A stretch of 64,000 nt of DNA from Congeria kusceri (taxonomy: Eukaryota > Mollusca > Bivalvia > Myida > Dreissenidae): contig JAPFQT010000152.1 in the NCBI GenBank assembly GCA_027627225.1, positions 186,001-250,000 on the forward strand, written 5' to 3'. Numbering within the stretch: the stretch's first letter is position 1; each line of letters starts with the position of its first letter. The position numbers and the translations under genes are program-made. The notes under the pieces are model-generated. The model saw nothing but the letters and a program-made list of their open reading frames with translations. It made no database searches and was not told the origin of the DNA. Below are positions 52,976 to 64,000 of the stretch, one piece after another.

Positions 52976-53192
52976 TTTGTCATTTTGTCCATGCCCTTTG
53001 TCTTTGTCCATGCCCTTTGTCATTTTGTCCATGCCCTTTGTCTTTGTCCATGCCCATTGTCATTTTGTCCATGCCCTTTGTCATTTTGTCCATGCCCTTT
53101 GTCATTTTGTCCATGCCCTTTGTCATTTTGTCCATGCCCTTTGTCTTTGTCCATGCCCTTTGTCATTTTGTCCATGCCCTTTGTCTTTGTCC
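52976..53192 (+). repeat. 18/21-bp minisatellite (about 11 units)
   Basis: CCATGCCCTTTGTCATTTTGT (21 bp) alternates with the shorter CCATGCCCTTTGTCTTTGT variant. It sits in an element starting TATGCCCCCACACAGTGGG at about 52777. Confidence 0.9.
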
Positions 53193-53419
53193 AAACATGT
53201 GTCATGGGGGAATCCATGTCTGTGACACATTTAGTTATAATTTTGCATTATTTGAAATAAAAATGCAATTTTGCAGCTATTTCCTTATACGTAAAATTTA
53301 TTTAACATTTTTTAAGGAAAGCTTTCTAAGCGTGATAACAGGTATTGGACGTGTTACTATGATAATTATGTGTTTAAACTGTTTTTAATGAGAAATACTT
53401 ATGAAATTACGAAAAATAA

Positions 53420-53690
53420 TGTTTGTTTCAGGTTACCTGACCTACCCTAAAAAAATGCCCTGACTCTAGAACATTTTATTGGGGTTGTCAGATATTTTTT
53501 TGTTTTATTTCTGTTTTTCACTTATTTAAGGTTTTTTGGTTAAATAAGTGTTTAGTTATTATAGAATCCACTTTAAAACAATGTTTAAGGATATTACAGA
53601 TATGTTTTGAATAATAATTTAGTTTTAGAATTTCGAATTTTCAAGTGGACCATTTACTAAAAAAAGTATACACATTTTTTTTATGCCCTA
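53420..53690. mobile_element. Truncated copy of the 50801 MITE family
   Basis: TGTTTGTTTCAGGTTACCTG then ACCTACCCTAAAAAAATGCC at the left; the inside (CCATTTACTAAAAAAAG, ATATTACAGATATGTTTTGA) matches the reverse of 50880-51000. The right TIR is missing. Confidence 0.65.
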
Positions 53691-53874
53691 TCATGGCAAT
53701 GGACCAAATACAGTAAGTGCGCTTTTGTTCATTAATTTATCACGGTTAAAACACGGGCGGTCCCAGGATTTCGGGTCAGGGGGTGTAAACTTTTGACTGT
53801 ACAGTCAGTATGTTATCTGTAGATCTGCAATGATCAGCTACAGATCCGTATCGAAGATATAAAATATTTGTTGC

Positions 53875-53925
53875 ACATCATCATCGTCATCATCATTATC
53901 ATCGTCATCATCATCATTTTGTTTG
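53875..53925. repeat. (TCA)n microsatellite
   Basis: Imperfect TCATCATCG/TCATCATTA run. Confidence 0.85.
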
Positions 53926-55007
53926 ATATGCCTGTCCACTAAATACGTACTTGACATTCAATTTTATACATATTGGGAACATTTTTAAACATGTAAAATC
54001 CGTAGCTGACTACTTTCAAACATATACGCATGAAGAATTATTTGTATTATTCATTTACCGAAGTGTAATGGTCTCTTTCCGAAGTAATTAAATAACTTAC
54101 ATGTTCACATACATGCTCATCAATGTTCTACATATGTGCTATGCACTTTTGTTTCATCGAACGGTCAGACAGGCGAACATGTTTTACACAAAATATTGTG
54201 AAAAATACTCGTATGATTGCGTTTTGAACTAATAAGGCAAGTGATGCCGACTTTGTCAATTTCGCTGATATATGGTGTTGGAAAAATATGAAATCGCCAG
54301 GAATTGGAGCTATCGTTGTGGACATCCCTCTACTTTAACACATTATATCTTTCTTATAAATGCATAAAACAATATGAAGCTTGGTGTGATTGCTAACTGG
54401 ACATTGAACAAAAGTGGGTCGATTTTGATTTTGGGAACTAAACTATTAATTGAGACAAAATTGATTAAACTCGAAAGTATTCATTGATTTGACTTGAATT
54501 TCGGCTTTAAATCATACTTATTCGAAAAGTATAAATGTCTTTTATGTGGTATCCTGTGCCAATGATGTATTGCATCTTACATCTTTATACAATAATAATA
54601 TATGAATTTATAAAAGAAAACAATATCATTCACAAATAAAGGTATATACCCATTGTCTATAGTTCATAGTTTTCCCCTTAAATTTTGGCTCGGGTTTAAT
54701 CCATATGTACGTAAAAAATCGGGGTAGGCTAGGTCGGGTATGTTTGACTAAGTTAATGTGTATATTAAAAAACAAAAGTGAGCGAGCGAAAAAATAGCAT
54801 AATTTATCCAGTTTTGACTGTTTTATATATGCCCATATATGTATGGTCCGGGAGTTTTAGGGATCCACTAGTGAAACAACTATGAAATAGAGTTGAAATA
54901 ATGTTTAAAATAAACAACAATTGTTCTTGTTTCACTGTATTTGATACGTTTCAGGTGCATAATGTACACACTGATGTGATGAGTTAACACAACAATGGGT
55001 TAACACC

Positions 55008-58000
55008 ATGGGTAAGTACCTAAACAGGTATTATGGGGGCATATAGTATATCTTATGTGGAGCATCACTAAAAACAAAAATATAAGAATATAAGATAGTT
55101 TGGGATGAAACTTGATTTGTAAGTAATTATGAATGGTGTTGAGCTAAAATGCATTGTGTAAGAAACACAACTCTTGTCTTCAATATGTATAGCATTATTG
55201 CCCTTTTTTTTGCAGACATAATCATTACTACTACTGATGAAATAATTCAAATAAAACAGGTAGAGAAAGTGCAAAGCAGTTAACTCAAAAAAGATTATGA
55301 CAGGAATGACTATTTCATATATCACAGCCATTTTCTGACTTTTTGGGAAAAAGTACCAGGTTTGAAATCTGGAATTTCCAACGTAAAACTTGCCAAATTA
55401 GGAAAAATATTTAGATATGTATATAACTTTATTTCCTCCATATACACGAATCTTCATATCAGTATCAATTATTATTGGTTTGTTGATAAAATTGCGGTAT
55501 AATTGTCAACATGTCATTGGGAGTGTTTCATTACATGCTAAATAGTTCTTAAAATATTTCTTGATATAATTTCCTTCATTATTATTATAGATGTCAAACC
55601 AAATTCTGTACCTTAGGGGAATTTAAACCAAATTCTGTACCTTAGGGGAATTTATTTTTGAATTGTGGAAAACAGCCATAATATTCTTTGGGAATGGGTC
55701 AGATAGAACTTTTTTTCGTTAAGGTCCACTTTTATTAAAAACAATTTAATATGACAATAAAATAACTGTATTGATTTTTAATAGATTTATGGCCCTTTTT
55801 TCCCCTTTTTTTCAAAATGCCCTGAATGTTTTCATTGACGAGTACATATATATTCTCAGTGCCCTGAATGAACCTTCATTGACAAGTACATGTAAATTGC
55901 TCTCAATGCCCTGAATGAACCTTCATTGACAAGTACATGTAATTGTTCTCAATGCCCTGAATGAACCTTCATTGACAAGAACATATAATTGTTCTCAATG
56001 CCCTGATGTCCCTGTGGGTCAAATGCATGTGTTTTCTCAATGGAATGAATTCCTTCATTGTCAAGTACATGTATGTTGTTAATTTATTAAATGTGTTCCT
56101 AGTCTTTGATTCGTTAGTAAATGTAATTATGTTTTCAATGCCATAATAGTCTCAATTGTCTTTCCATGACATGCACGTTTGAAATGCCTTAAAATCTCCC
56201 CTTGACAAGTGCATGTATGTTCTCTATGCCTTTAAATCTCCTCTTGACAAGTATATGTATGTTTCCATTGCCTTAAAATCATCTCTTGACAATAACATAT
56301 ATGTTTAGAATGCCTACAAATCTCCCCTGGACATGTACAATGTTCTCAATGCCTTAAGATCTCCTATTGACTAGTACATGTGTGTTCTTAATACCTTGAC
56401 ATCTCTTTTGACAAGTACATGTGTGTTCTTAATGTCTGAAACTCTTCTCTTAAAAAGTACATGTATGTTCTCAATGCCTTAAAATCTCCCATGGACGAGG
56501 ACATACATGTTCGCTATGGCTTCACATCATTTCTCGATGAGCACTGTATTTCTTAATGCGTTGAAATCCACTTATTTTTTTTAAAACTCCAGTTGACTCG
56601 GATTCTGAATCTGATGCGGAGTACGCAGGCATAGAGCAGCCCCCAATAATCCATCAGCTGAGGAGGATCCTGGATGAGTACAGGAATGATGTGCAGATCA
56701 TCAAGGTAAGCTACCTTGATAGCCAAACTCCTTGCACTGGTTATATCCCCATTGGTACTCTTCAGTTATCACTGCCACGGGTGTTAAAAAACTTACAGAT
56801 TTGGAAGTTTTCAGGGGAGACAATTATGAGGAGATTGAAGATTTATTTTTTACAAAATTTAGAGTTTATCATTATTATATTATAACAATTACACAGACAT
56901 GTTGCATTATTGGTCCAGGATATAATATTACGAGTTAAAATTTAAAAAAAAAAGAAAAAAAAAGAAAGAAAAAAGTAAATATAACAACGCAAGAATTTTA
57001 CGTTGTCCACCTGTTTATCATGTACTTGTCCACAATTTTATTTTGCGCCAAGTGTTTGCCTATTTCACATGGAACTTCATGGAGGCAGGGATTTTAAATT
57101 GAGCTATGCTCGGAGCCAGGAACAACATGCACTCACTGGCCTGTATTACATCTGGTATAATCTCATGATGAAAGTACTCATATTATCGACATTGATATGG
57201 TCAAGTCCAGAACTGATTATGCATGTATAATTATTCTTGTATAGTTCAGACACATTAACCTGAAATTCCTGAATTTAGTTAGCATAAATTAAGCACTCAA
57301 ACTGTTCCGTATATTTATACTTTTATTTTATTATTGAATAATTATGTTTCACAAGTTTAATAATAATATTACAGTATTTTTAGTGGGATACTGACTTTCA
57401 TTGAATTAACTTGATTCCGTTACAGAAACTAATATATGCATTGTAAAATAATTTTGTTAGCTCAATTTTTCAAGGAAAAAAATCCAGATATTGTCATCGC
57501 TCTTTTGTCGTAGTCAGCGTCTGCGTTGGTTAAGTGTTTTGATTAAGTGTTTTATCAAGTTTTTTGTCAGAGTCCATTTCTCAAAAACTATGAAAGATAT
57601 CCTTTTGAAACTTTCAATACTTGTTCCCTATCAAAGGAGGAATTTATTAAAACAATGCTGGTAATCCTGTGATTTGTATTTTCGGAGTTATCTGCCCTTG
57701 TTTAGACTTACAACTCAGCCTATTTTTTTTTAAATATAAAAATTTCTAAATAACTATCAAAGACATAAAATTGAAACTCAAGATATTTGTTTATGGTGCT
57801 GACCCCATTCTGCAGACATGAGGAGGTAACTCTTTCAAAGATTGTGTTGGAGTTATTACCCTTTTTTCAACTTTTGCTTTAGGTCAACTTTCTTAATACC
57901 TGTATGAGGTTTTGACTTGAAACTCAAAGTACTTGATCACAGTGATGAAATTATTCTGTAGACAAAAGGAGGTAACTCTACCAATGATTTCATTTGAGTA

Positions 58001-60849
58001 ACTGCCCTTTTTTCAACTTTTCACATTTTTGCTTTAGGTCAAATTTCATAATAACTATATGATGTATTGACTTGCAACTCAAAATAATTGATTACAGTTA
58101 TGAACCCATTCTGTAGACAAAATGAGGTTACTATATCAAGGATTTTGGTGGAGTTATTGCCTTTTTTCAACTTTGAATTTTTACTTTGGTTCAACATTCT
58201 CAGTATCTATGAGAGGTACTGACTTGAAATTCAGCATACTTCATCACGGTGATGAACCCATTCTGAAAACAAAGGACAACCAGTGACCCCCTTAGCAATC
58301 GGTGACTTCCCTAGCAACAGTTCATTTCCGTAGCAATCCATGACTCCAAAGCAACAAGTGACTTCCTTGGCAACCAATGTCTACATAAGCAACAACTAAC
58401 TCACCTTAGCTACAAGGTTCTACCCGTAGCAACACTTGATTTCATTAGTAACCCTTAACTTCCTTAGCAACTAGTAAATTACTTCCTTGGCAATGAGTGA
58501 CTTTTTGGCAACAACTTACTCCCCATAGCAACCAGTCACTTCCTTAGTAACCAGTTATTACCCCTATCAACACTTGATTTCCTTAGCAACCCATGACTTC
58601 CTAAGCAACTGGTGACTTTCTTGGTAACCAATGACTTCTTTAGCAACAGCTTACTCCCCTTATTAAGCTTTGCGACCTTCGACATACTTAGCAACCACTA
58701 ACTTCCTCTAGCAATAGGTTATATCCTTAGCAACCCATGACTTCCTTAGAAACGAATTACTTCATTGGTAACCAATGACTTTTTTAGCAACATTTTACTC
58801 ACCTTGGCATACAGTGACTTCCCCAAGTAACAGTTGATTTCCTTTTCAACTTACTTATTTTAACTTGAATAGTTGAAGTATCAATGGTTTTGTATAACTG
58901 TTATTTACAACCCCGGGAACTATCAAATACGAGAAGGTTGAGCATTCAGCACCCGTAGGCACTGCTCTTCTTTCCTTATATAGCATATCAGGGTCCTTTC
59001 GCTTCTGACACTCCTTACATAATAAGCCAGTGGAGTGATGCAGGCACTTGTGTGCCTCTTTTAAATTTTGAGCTTTTGTGGTCATGCGATCTTGGGATGA
59101 TATTCCAACGAGCATAAGCATCTGTGTCAAAGGTGAATTTGGGGGTATTAATCACCTTTAGTGATAGCTCTAGTTGTAGATGTATTTTGCACTTTGACAT
59201 AGCATGTAAGATCATTAGTAACATTTAATTGATGATTTTTAGGAACTGGTACAAAATGCAGATGATGCAGGGGCTACAGAGCTGAAGGTTTTGTACCAGG
59301 GCGACACTTTCAACAATGTGGATGGAGGCAAAAAAGCAAGATTTAGGAAGTTCTTTCAGGTATTTTTTTTTTAAATACGTTTTTTTGTATCCACTGAAAA
59401 ATATAAGAATTCAATCTGCAATTAATGATCCATAATCCTGTTCATGTATATTTTATGGTGTTTTTTGTGCTTGGTATATGGAGTCATACAATGAAAGGAA
59501 TCATTTCTTGACTAACAACAACATATATTTAAAATCTGAAAGTACAAAAAGAACTTTCAATGTGTTTGTTTTAAAATATATACATATTAGCTGGTCCGTT
59601 AAGGAAAAAACTATTGTCATCACTTGATCGTCATTGGCGTCGGCATTGGCTTTTTGGTTAAGTTTTTCTTTTAGGTCCTCTTTTCTTGAAAACTATATGA
59701 CCTTCATCTTTTATACTTATTCAGCATGATAAGGTGAGCTTATAGGACAAGAACCACAACTCTGGGATGGATTTTGATTGAATTAAGGCCATTTTTGACA
59801 AACTGAGTATGTCATTAGGGTGCACTTTCCTGACCAAGTATTCAAACTACAGCCTTTAGACTTAATACTTAGTACAGTCGACTCCTGATGGCTCGAACTC
59901 GCTTGTCTCAAATTTCTCATTGGCTCGAAGTTTCTTCGAGGGACCAATGTTTTATTGCTAAATTTGTATTCATATACATTTATATCATTTGGCTTGAATT
60001 CGCGAAGTTTAAATTTTCGGATGGCTCGAAGTGTTTGTCACGGTCCCAAAACAGTTTTCACTCAGTTAATTGTTTGTTTGGCTTGAACACGCTTAGGTCG
60101 CACAGAGTTATTAATAGATTAGATGCGATTGATAACTGTTAAGTGTTGAGAGAATGCAATAATTGATTTCACAGCTTTTATAAACTAAATTAAATAACAT
60201 ATATAAATAAATGTTTTAAAACAAAATAATTGTCTGAAGTCTGTAAATAACCTTTATAGGTACCTGAAATCTCTTCAATGAGCGATTTGAAAATAAGGCA
60301 GGCGCATTACTGTCCGTACTTGTATAAGTACCCATTCTGGAGCTCCGTTTAGCTTGAAGTTTCAATGGCTTGAAGTTTTCTTGCCGGTCCCTCTGACTTC
60401 GAGCCATCTGGAGTCAACTGTACTTATTACTGATTTTAATTTGTTTTGAAGCCAGTGGCAACTCTTAATCTTAGGATGTTCAACAGACTAGGGAAAAGCA
60501 CCGGTTGTCAGTGTCCTTGTTACACTTCTTTGTTAAAAAATCACCCTCACTTTTGAATGATTTCGAATCTTTGATAAAATATGTTACATTAATAATAACT
60601 ATTCTTTCTTTACTATATATATATAGCATTTAAGTGAAATGAGGGGTTATGCCCCTTTAAGTTGGATTAACATCAATTTAAAAATGACCTGTACATTTTA
60701 GGCTCCAGCTCTAGTGTTCTACAACAATGCTGAGTTCACAGAGGTGGACTGGAAAGGTATACGTCAGATTTACAGCAGCAACAAGGCTGATGATCCAATG
60801 AAAATTGGGAAATTTGGTTTGGGCTTCAAGTCCGTGTTTCATCTTACAG
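55008..60849 (+). CDS. Sacsin-like protein, N-terminal HSP90-type ATPase region (5' end, partial)
   Basis: Four exons: 55008-55011, 56593-56705, 59243-59359 and 60702-60849, giving 127 codons plus one base; the gene continues past 64000. The product has an acidic start, then PPIIHQLRRILDEYRNDVQI, the N-box ELVQNADDAGATELKVLY, VFYNNAEFTEVDWKGI and the Gly-rich lid region KIGKFGLGFKSVFHLT. This is the sacsin-repeat HATPase fold, an HSP90-like nucleotide-binding domain of a large co-chaperone family. Many invertebrates have several sacsin-like paralogues, so orthology to vertebrate SACS is open. The start is inferred from CACCATGG directly followed by gtaagt at 55005-55016, whose phase 1 matches exon 2. 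No ubiquitin-like domain precedes the ATPase as it does in vertebrate sacsin. Confidence 0.82.
55815..56560. repeat. Diverged ~57-bp tandem repeat (sacsin-like intron 1)
   Basis: Around 13 units with TTGACAAGTACATGTATGTT and TCTCAATGCCTTAAAATCTC; ends about 30 bp before the exon 2 acceptor but contains no exon bases. Confidence 0.85.
56593..56705 (+). CDS. Sacsin-like exon 2
   Basis: Two leading bases plus 37 codons after CTCCAG: DSDSESDAEYAGIEQPPIIH through NDVQIIK before gtaagc. Leads straight into the HATPase N-box. Confidence 0.85.
57455..58265. repeat. Dispersed repeat with ~115-bp units (sacsin-like intron 2)
   Basis: CCCATTCTGTAGACAAAAGG, GAGGTAACTCT and TGACTTGAAACTCAAA recur in four diverged units. 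Confidence 0.65.
58270..58850. repeat. Diverged 24-27-bp minisatellite (sacsin-like intron 2)
   Basis: Phrases of TGACTTCCTTAGCAACCAGT recur about 22 times with substitutions. Confidence 0.85.
59243..59359 (+). CDS. Sacsin-like exon 3 (N-box)
   Basis: Thirty-nine codons, phase 0-0: ELVQNADDAGATELKVLY then DTFNNVDGGKKARFRKFFQ. The E..N..DD pattern is the Mg-ATP-binding N-box of GHKL ATPases. Confidence 0.9.
59875..60420. mobile_element. TIR element (CAGTYGACTCCWGATGGCTCGA ends), TA flanks (sacsin-like intron 3)
   Basis: Left CAGTCGACTCCTGATGGCTC and right inverted CAGTTGACTCCAGATGGCTC, flanked by TA. No ORF. Confidence 0.88.
60702..60849 (+). CDS. Sacsin-like exon 4
   Basis: Encodes APALVFYNNAEFTEVDWKGI, SSNKADDPMKIGKFGLGF and KSVFHLT, ending in phase 1 before gtaagc. 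The next exon is not found in the remaining 3.1 kb, which is repeat. Confidence 0.9.
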
Positions 60850-60929
60850 GTAAGCTATTTTATGAAATAGTCTATTTTGAAACAAGAAGTATTTGATATT
60901 TATGCTCTCTGAAAGAATCATATGAATCA

Positions 60930-61960
60930 AATTAATTGAAACTTTATGTGCAGCATCCCTACAAAGAGGACATGCAATATTGTTAGGTCGTTCCGGTCTG
61001 ATAATTTTCCAGGGAGTTTTTAATGCCCATGAACGAGGGCATAAAGTTGTGGCCCTGTCCGTCCGTTCGTCGGTGGGTGGGTGAGTGGTCAAGAATTTTC
61101 GTTTCCGCTCTATAACTTCTAAACGCCTGGCAGGATTTAAATATTACTTGAGATTATTATTCCCCATAACCATATCAATGTGTCGCATATAACGCCCATG
61201 CTTGTCTGTCAATGGTCAAGGTCACAATTCAAGGTCATATGTCAAGGATTTCCATTCCTGCTCCTTAGCTTCTAAACACCTGCAAGAATTTTAATATTAC
61301 TTAGATTATTATTCCCATTGACCAGATGATGCATCTCGTTAATCAGGCATTCTCGTATTTTAAAGGTCAAGGTCTCAATTCAAGTTTAAATATCAAATAT
61401 TTGTCTGGAACATACTTTTTTCTGGCATGGAGGGAAATTCTAATAACTTAGAAATAGAAATGATCTCAAGATCTAATAACTCAAAGAAACTTTGTATGCA
61501 GCATCCCTACTAAGAGGATATTCACATATTGTCAGGTCTTTCCTGTCTGGTGATTGTTCAGAGGGTAATTGCTCTTTGATTATTAATTGGCTTTTTGGCT
61601 TGTCCGGACTATAATTTGGTCATGGTTGGAGGGTTTCTAAAATTGATTGGCGCAAATCTTTGCCACATAAGAGGGGTGAAGCACTCATGAATCAGGTCCG
61701 TAGGTCAAAGGTGAAGGTCACACTTAGAGGTCAACGGTCAAAATTGGACTTTTGCTTGTTCGAATTTCAATTAACTCATCACAAATGTTTGCCTTAATGC
61801 GACGGAATAACACAAACATGAACCAGGAATGTAGGTCAAAGTTAAAGGTCATACTAACTTAAAGGTCAAAGGTCAAAATTGGCCTTGTAGCTCAACTATA
61901 AGAAGAATAGGTGAGCTTTCCAACTACCCCTGGCGTCGGCGTCCGCGTCTGAATTATTTT
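60930..61960. repeat. Dispersed repeats after the last visible sacsin-like exon
   Basis: Includes a block starting TTTTTAATGCCCATGAACGA and CAAGGTCACAATTCAAGGTC-type phrases in several diverged units. No exon recognised. Confidence 0.5.
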
Positions 61961-61967
61961 TTTTTAG

Positions 61968-63005
61968 CTCACCTAATGGTGAACATTTGTAGGTTCGCCT
62001 TTTGTCCGTCGTGTATCGTCCGTCATGCGTTGTCCGTTGTGTGTCAACATTTTCATTCAAAGAAAATCTCCTCCTAAACCGAAAGGATGATTTTCACCAA
62101 ACTTCATAGGAATGATCCTTGGGTCACTCTCTTTCAAAATTGTTCAAATCGTTCCGGTCCACTGCATATATAGGTCACAAGAGCTAAAATAGATTTAAAA
62201 TCTTGTAACTTTAAAAATCTTCTCTGAACCCACAAGGCTAGGAGCTTTCATATTTGATATGTGACATCCTCTAGTGGTCCTTTACAAAGATTGTTCAGGT
62301 GATGCCCCTGTGGTCAAAACTGGCCGCACCCGGGGGTCACATGATTTTTATATGTACTTATAGCAAAATGACTTTAAAAATCTTCTCCTTTGAAACTGCA
62401 AGGTCCAGAGGTTTCATATTCGGTATGTAACATTGTAAAGTGGTCCTCTACAAAGATTGTTGAAATGATGCCTATGGGGTCAAAACCACACCCCCTGGCT
62501 TACATGGTTTATATATACTTAAATAGCAAACTGTACTATTCTTCTGTACAAAGATTGTTCAAATGATGCCCCTGGGGTCAAAACTGGCCACACCCCGGGG
62601 GTCATAATTTGTATACAGACTTAAATAAATGACTTTAAAAATCTTCTTTTCTGAAACCGCAAGGCCCAGAGGTTTCATATTTGGTATGTAATGTTATTAA
62701 AGTGTCCTCTTCAAAGATTGTTTGAATGATGCCCATGGGATCAAAACTGGCCACACCCCAGGGCTCACATGGTTTATATAGACGTAAATGGCAAAATAAT
62801 TTTAAAATTCTTCTCCTCTGAAACCACAAGTCCCAGAGGTTTTGTATTTGGTTGGAAACATTGTATAGTGATCCCCTACAAAGATTGCTGAAAAGATGCC
62901 CCTGGGGTCAAAACTGCCCACGCCCCGGGGGTCACATGATTTGTATAAACTTAAATAGCAAAATGACTTTTAAATCTTCTCCTCTGAAACTGCAAGACCC
63001 AGTGT
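61968..63005. mobile_element. Inverted relative of the ~170-bp-unit element
   Basis: Starts TTAGCTCACCTAATGGTGAA and carries four to five units with CTTTACAAAGATTGTTC, CCCCTGGGGTCAAAACTGGC and AAACCGCAAGGCCCAGAGGT, the reverse of the units at 24455-28707. Confidence 0.75.
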
Positions 63006-63009
63006 TTTG

Positions 63010-63660
63010 TTAACCAAATTTTTCGAAGAAAAAGTTTGGTTATTAGTTTGGCTTAAGTTGCTGTTCGGGCGTGTGATCGGGTGGGCAGCAGGACGTAGCA
63101 CTTTTCGTTTTGGCTCTCTAACTCGAGAACGAATTGAGCTATTGTAATGAAACTGCATACATAGATAGCTTATAGCGAGGCCTCGCTTAGGATTGCTAAT
63201 AGGATGGGTGGGGTCAAGGTCAGGGTTACTGTAACTTAAAATAGAAAAAAGGTTTCAGCTCAATAACTTAAGAACGCATCGAGATATTTTAATGAAACTT
63301 AGTACAAAGATACCTTACATCGAGACCTCACTTGGGACTGCATATGGGGTGGGTAAGGTCAAGGTCACTGTTACTAAAAAATAGAACAACGGTTTCCGCT
63401 AAATATCTTGAGAATGCATTGCGATATTTTAATGAAACTTGATACACATATCTTTTATCGAGACCTCGCTTTGGATTATGTCAAGGTCACTGTTACTCAA
63501 AATAAAAAATAAACAGTTTTTGCTCAATAACTTGAGAATGTATTGAGATATTTTAATGAAACGTCATACATAGATATCTTTTATCAAGACTTTGTTATGG
63601 ATTGCATATCAGTTGGGTGGGGTCAAGGTCACCATTACTAAAAATAGACTTAAAGTTTTT
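63010..63660. repeat. Dispersed repeat with ~115-bp units at the right edge
   Basis: GATATTTTAATGAAACTT, GAGACCTCGCTT and GGGTCAAGGTCACTGTTACT recur in about five diverged units. The last 340 bp of the window show nothing further. Confidence 0.7.
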
Positions 63661-64000
63661 GTGCTGACTTTGATGCATTTTCTTCCAAAAATTTGTTGTT
63701 TCCTGGAATTTCCACGTTTCTTGTCATTTTGTATCTCATCAATAGGTGTGTAAAGGTCGAGGGCATCCTCCTCCTCATCGTAATTTGCAAAAAAATACAT
63801 AAAATTATACAACTAAACCATGTACAATGCATGAAAAAAACAGTCAGATTTGCATTACACTATGTTTGTATACTCCAGTAAAAACCAACAATGACTTGAG
63901 CAAAAGCGAAAGAAAGAATCCAATAAACATAGATATGCAGGTGTAAACATTCCTTCAAGTTGTTCAATTTATGATATTACTATTTGTAAAGATTGGCAGA

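Overview
The window is a stretch of an animal nuclear genome, most likely a bivalve mollusc. Genes have many short exons with GT-AG introns, the protein matches are metazoan, and the intergenic and intronic DNA is full of tRNA-derived SINEs, TIR/MITE elements and internally tandem elements of a type I associate with bivalves. The species (a heterodont such as Dreissena or Mya is my guess) cannot be fixed from sequence alone.

Three protein-coding genes are present, all assembled here by hand from splice junctions with matching phases. (1) The 3' part of XRN1, the 5'-3' exoribonuclease, on the + strand: 12 exons between 1460 and 14711, 881 codons plus stop, covering the SH3-like domain, a dsRBD-like fold and the low-complexity tail. 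The nuclease core lies left of the window. (2) A complete LSG1 gene, a circularly permuted GTPase for 60S ribosome maturation, on the - strand: 13 exons from 44890 down to 19430, 2091 nt and 696 codons plus stop, with all phases consistent. XRN1 and LSG1 converge tail to tail. (3) The 5' end of a sacsin-like gene on the + strand, 55008 to 60849, encoding the start of its HSP90-type ATPase domain and running off the right edge. It is divergent from LSG1.

The rest is repeats. From left to right: an internally tandem TIR element (1-1113); a fold-back MITE; a large minisatellite in an XRN1 intron split by two TIR elements (6050-10822); a 47-bp array in the XRN1 3' UTR; dispersed repeats in the convergent gap; several arrays, MITEs and two SINEs inside LSG1 introns; a decayed jockey/CR1-like LINE fragment (45466-47150); and further MITEs and minisatellites between and inside the sacsin-like introns.

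The most unusual observation concerns LSG1. Three of its exons (2, 7 and 9) are each preceded by a long tandem array whose monomer contains the exon's own 3' splice site plus its first 8 to 27 coding bases, with monomers of about 48, 41 and 56 bp. The result is dozens of near-identical candidate splice acceptors stacked upstream of the true exon, with different frame consequences in each array. A second theme is nesting: at least six TIR element families with apparent TA target duplications have landed in older arrays, elements or SINEs, giving a readable order of insertion.
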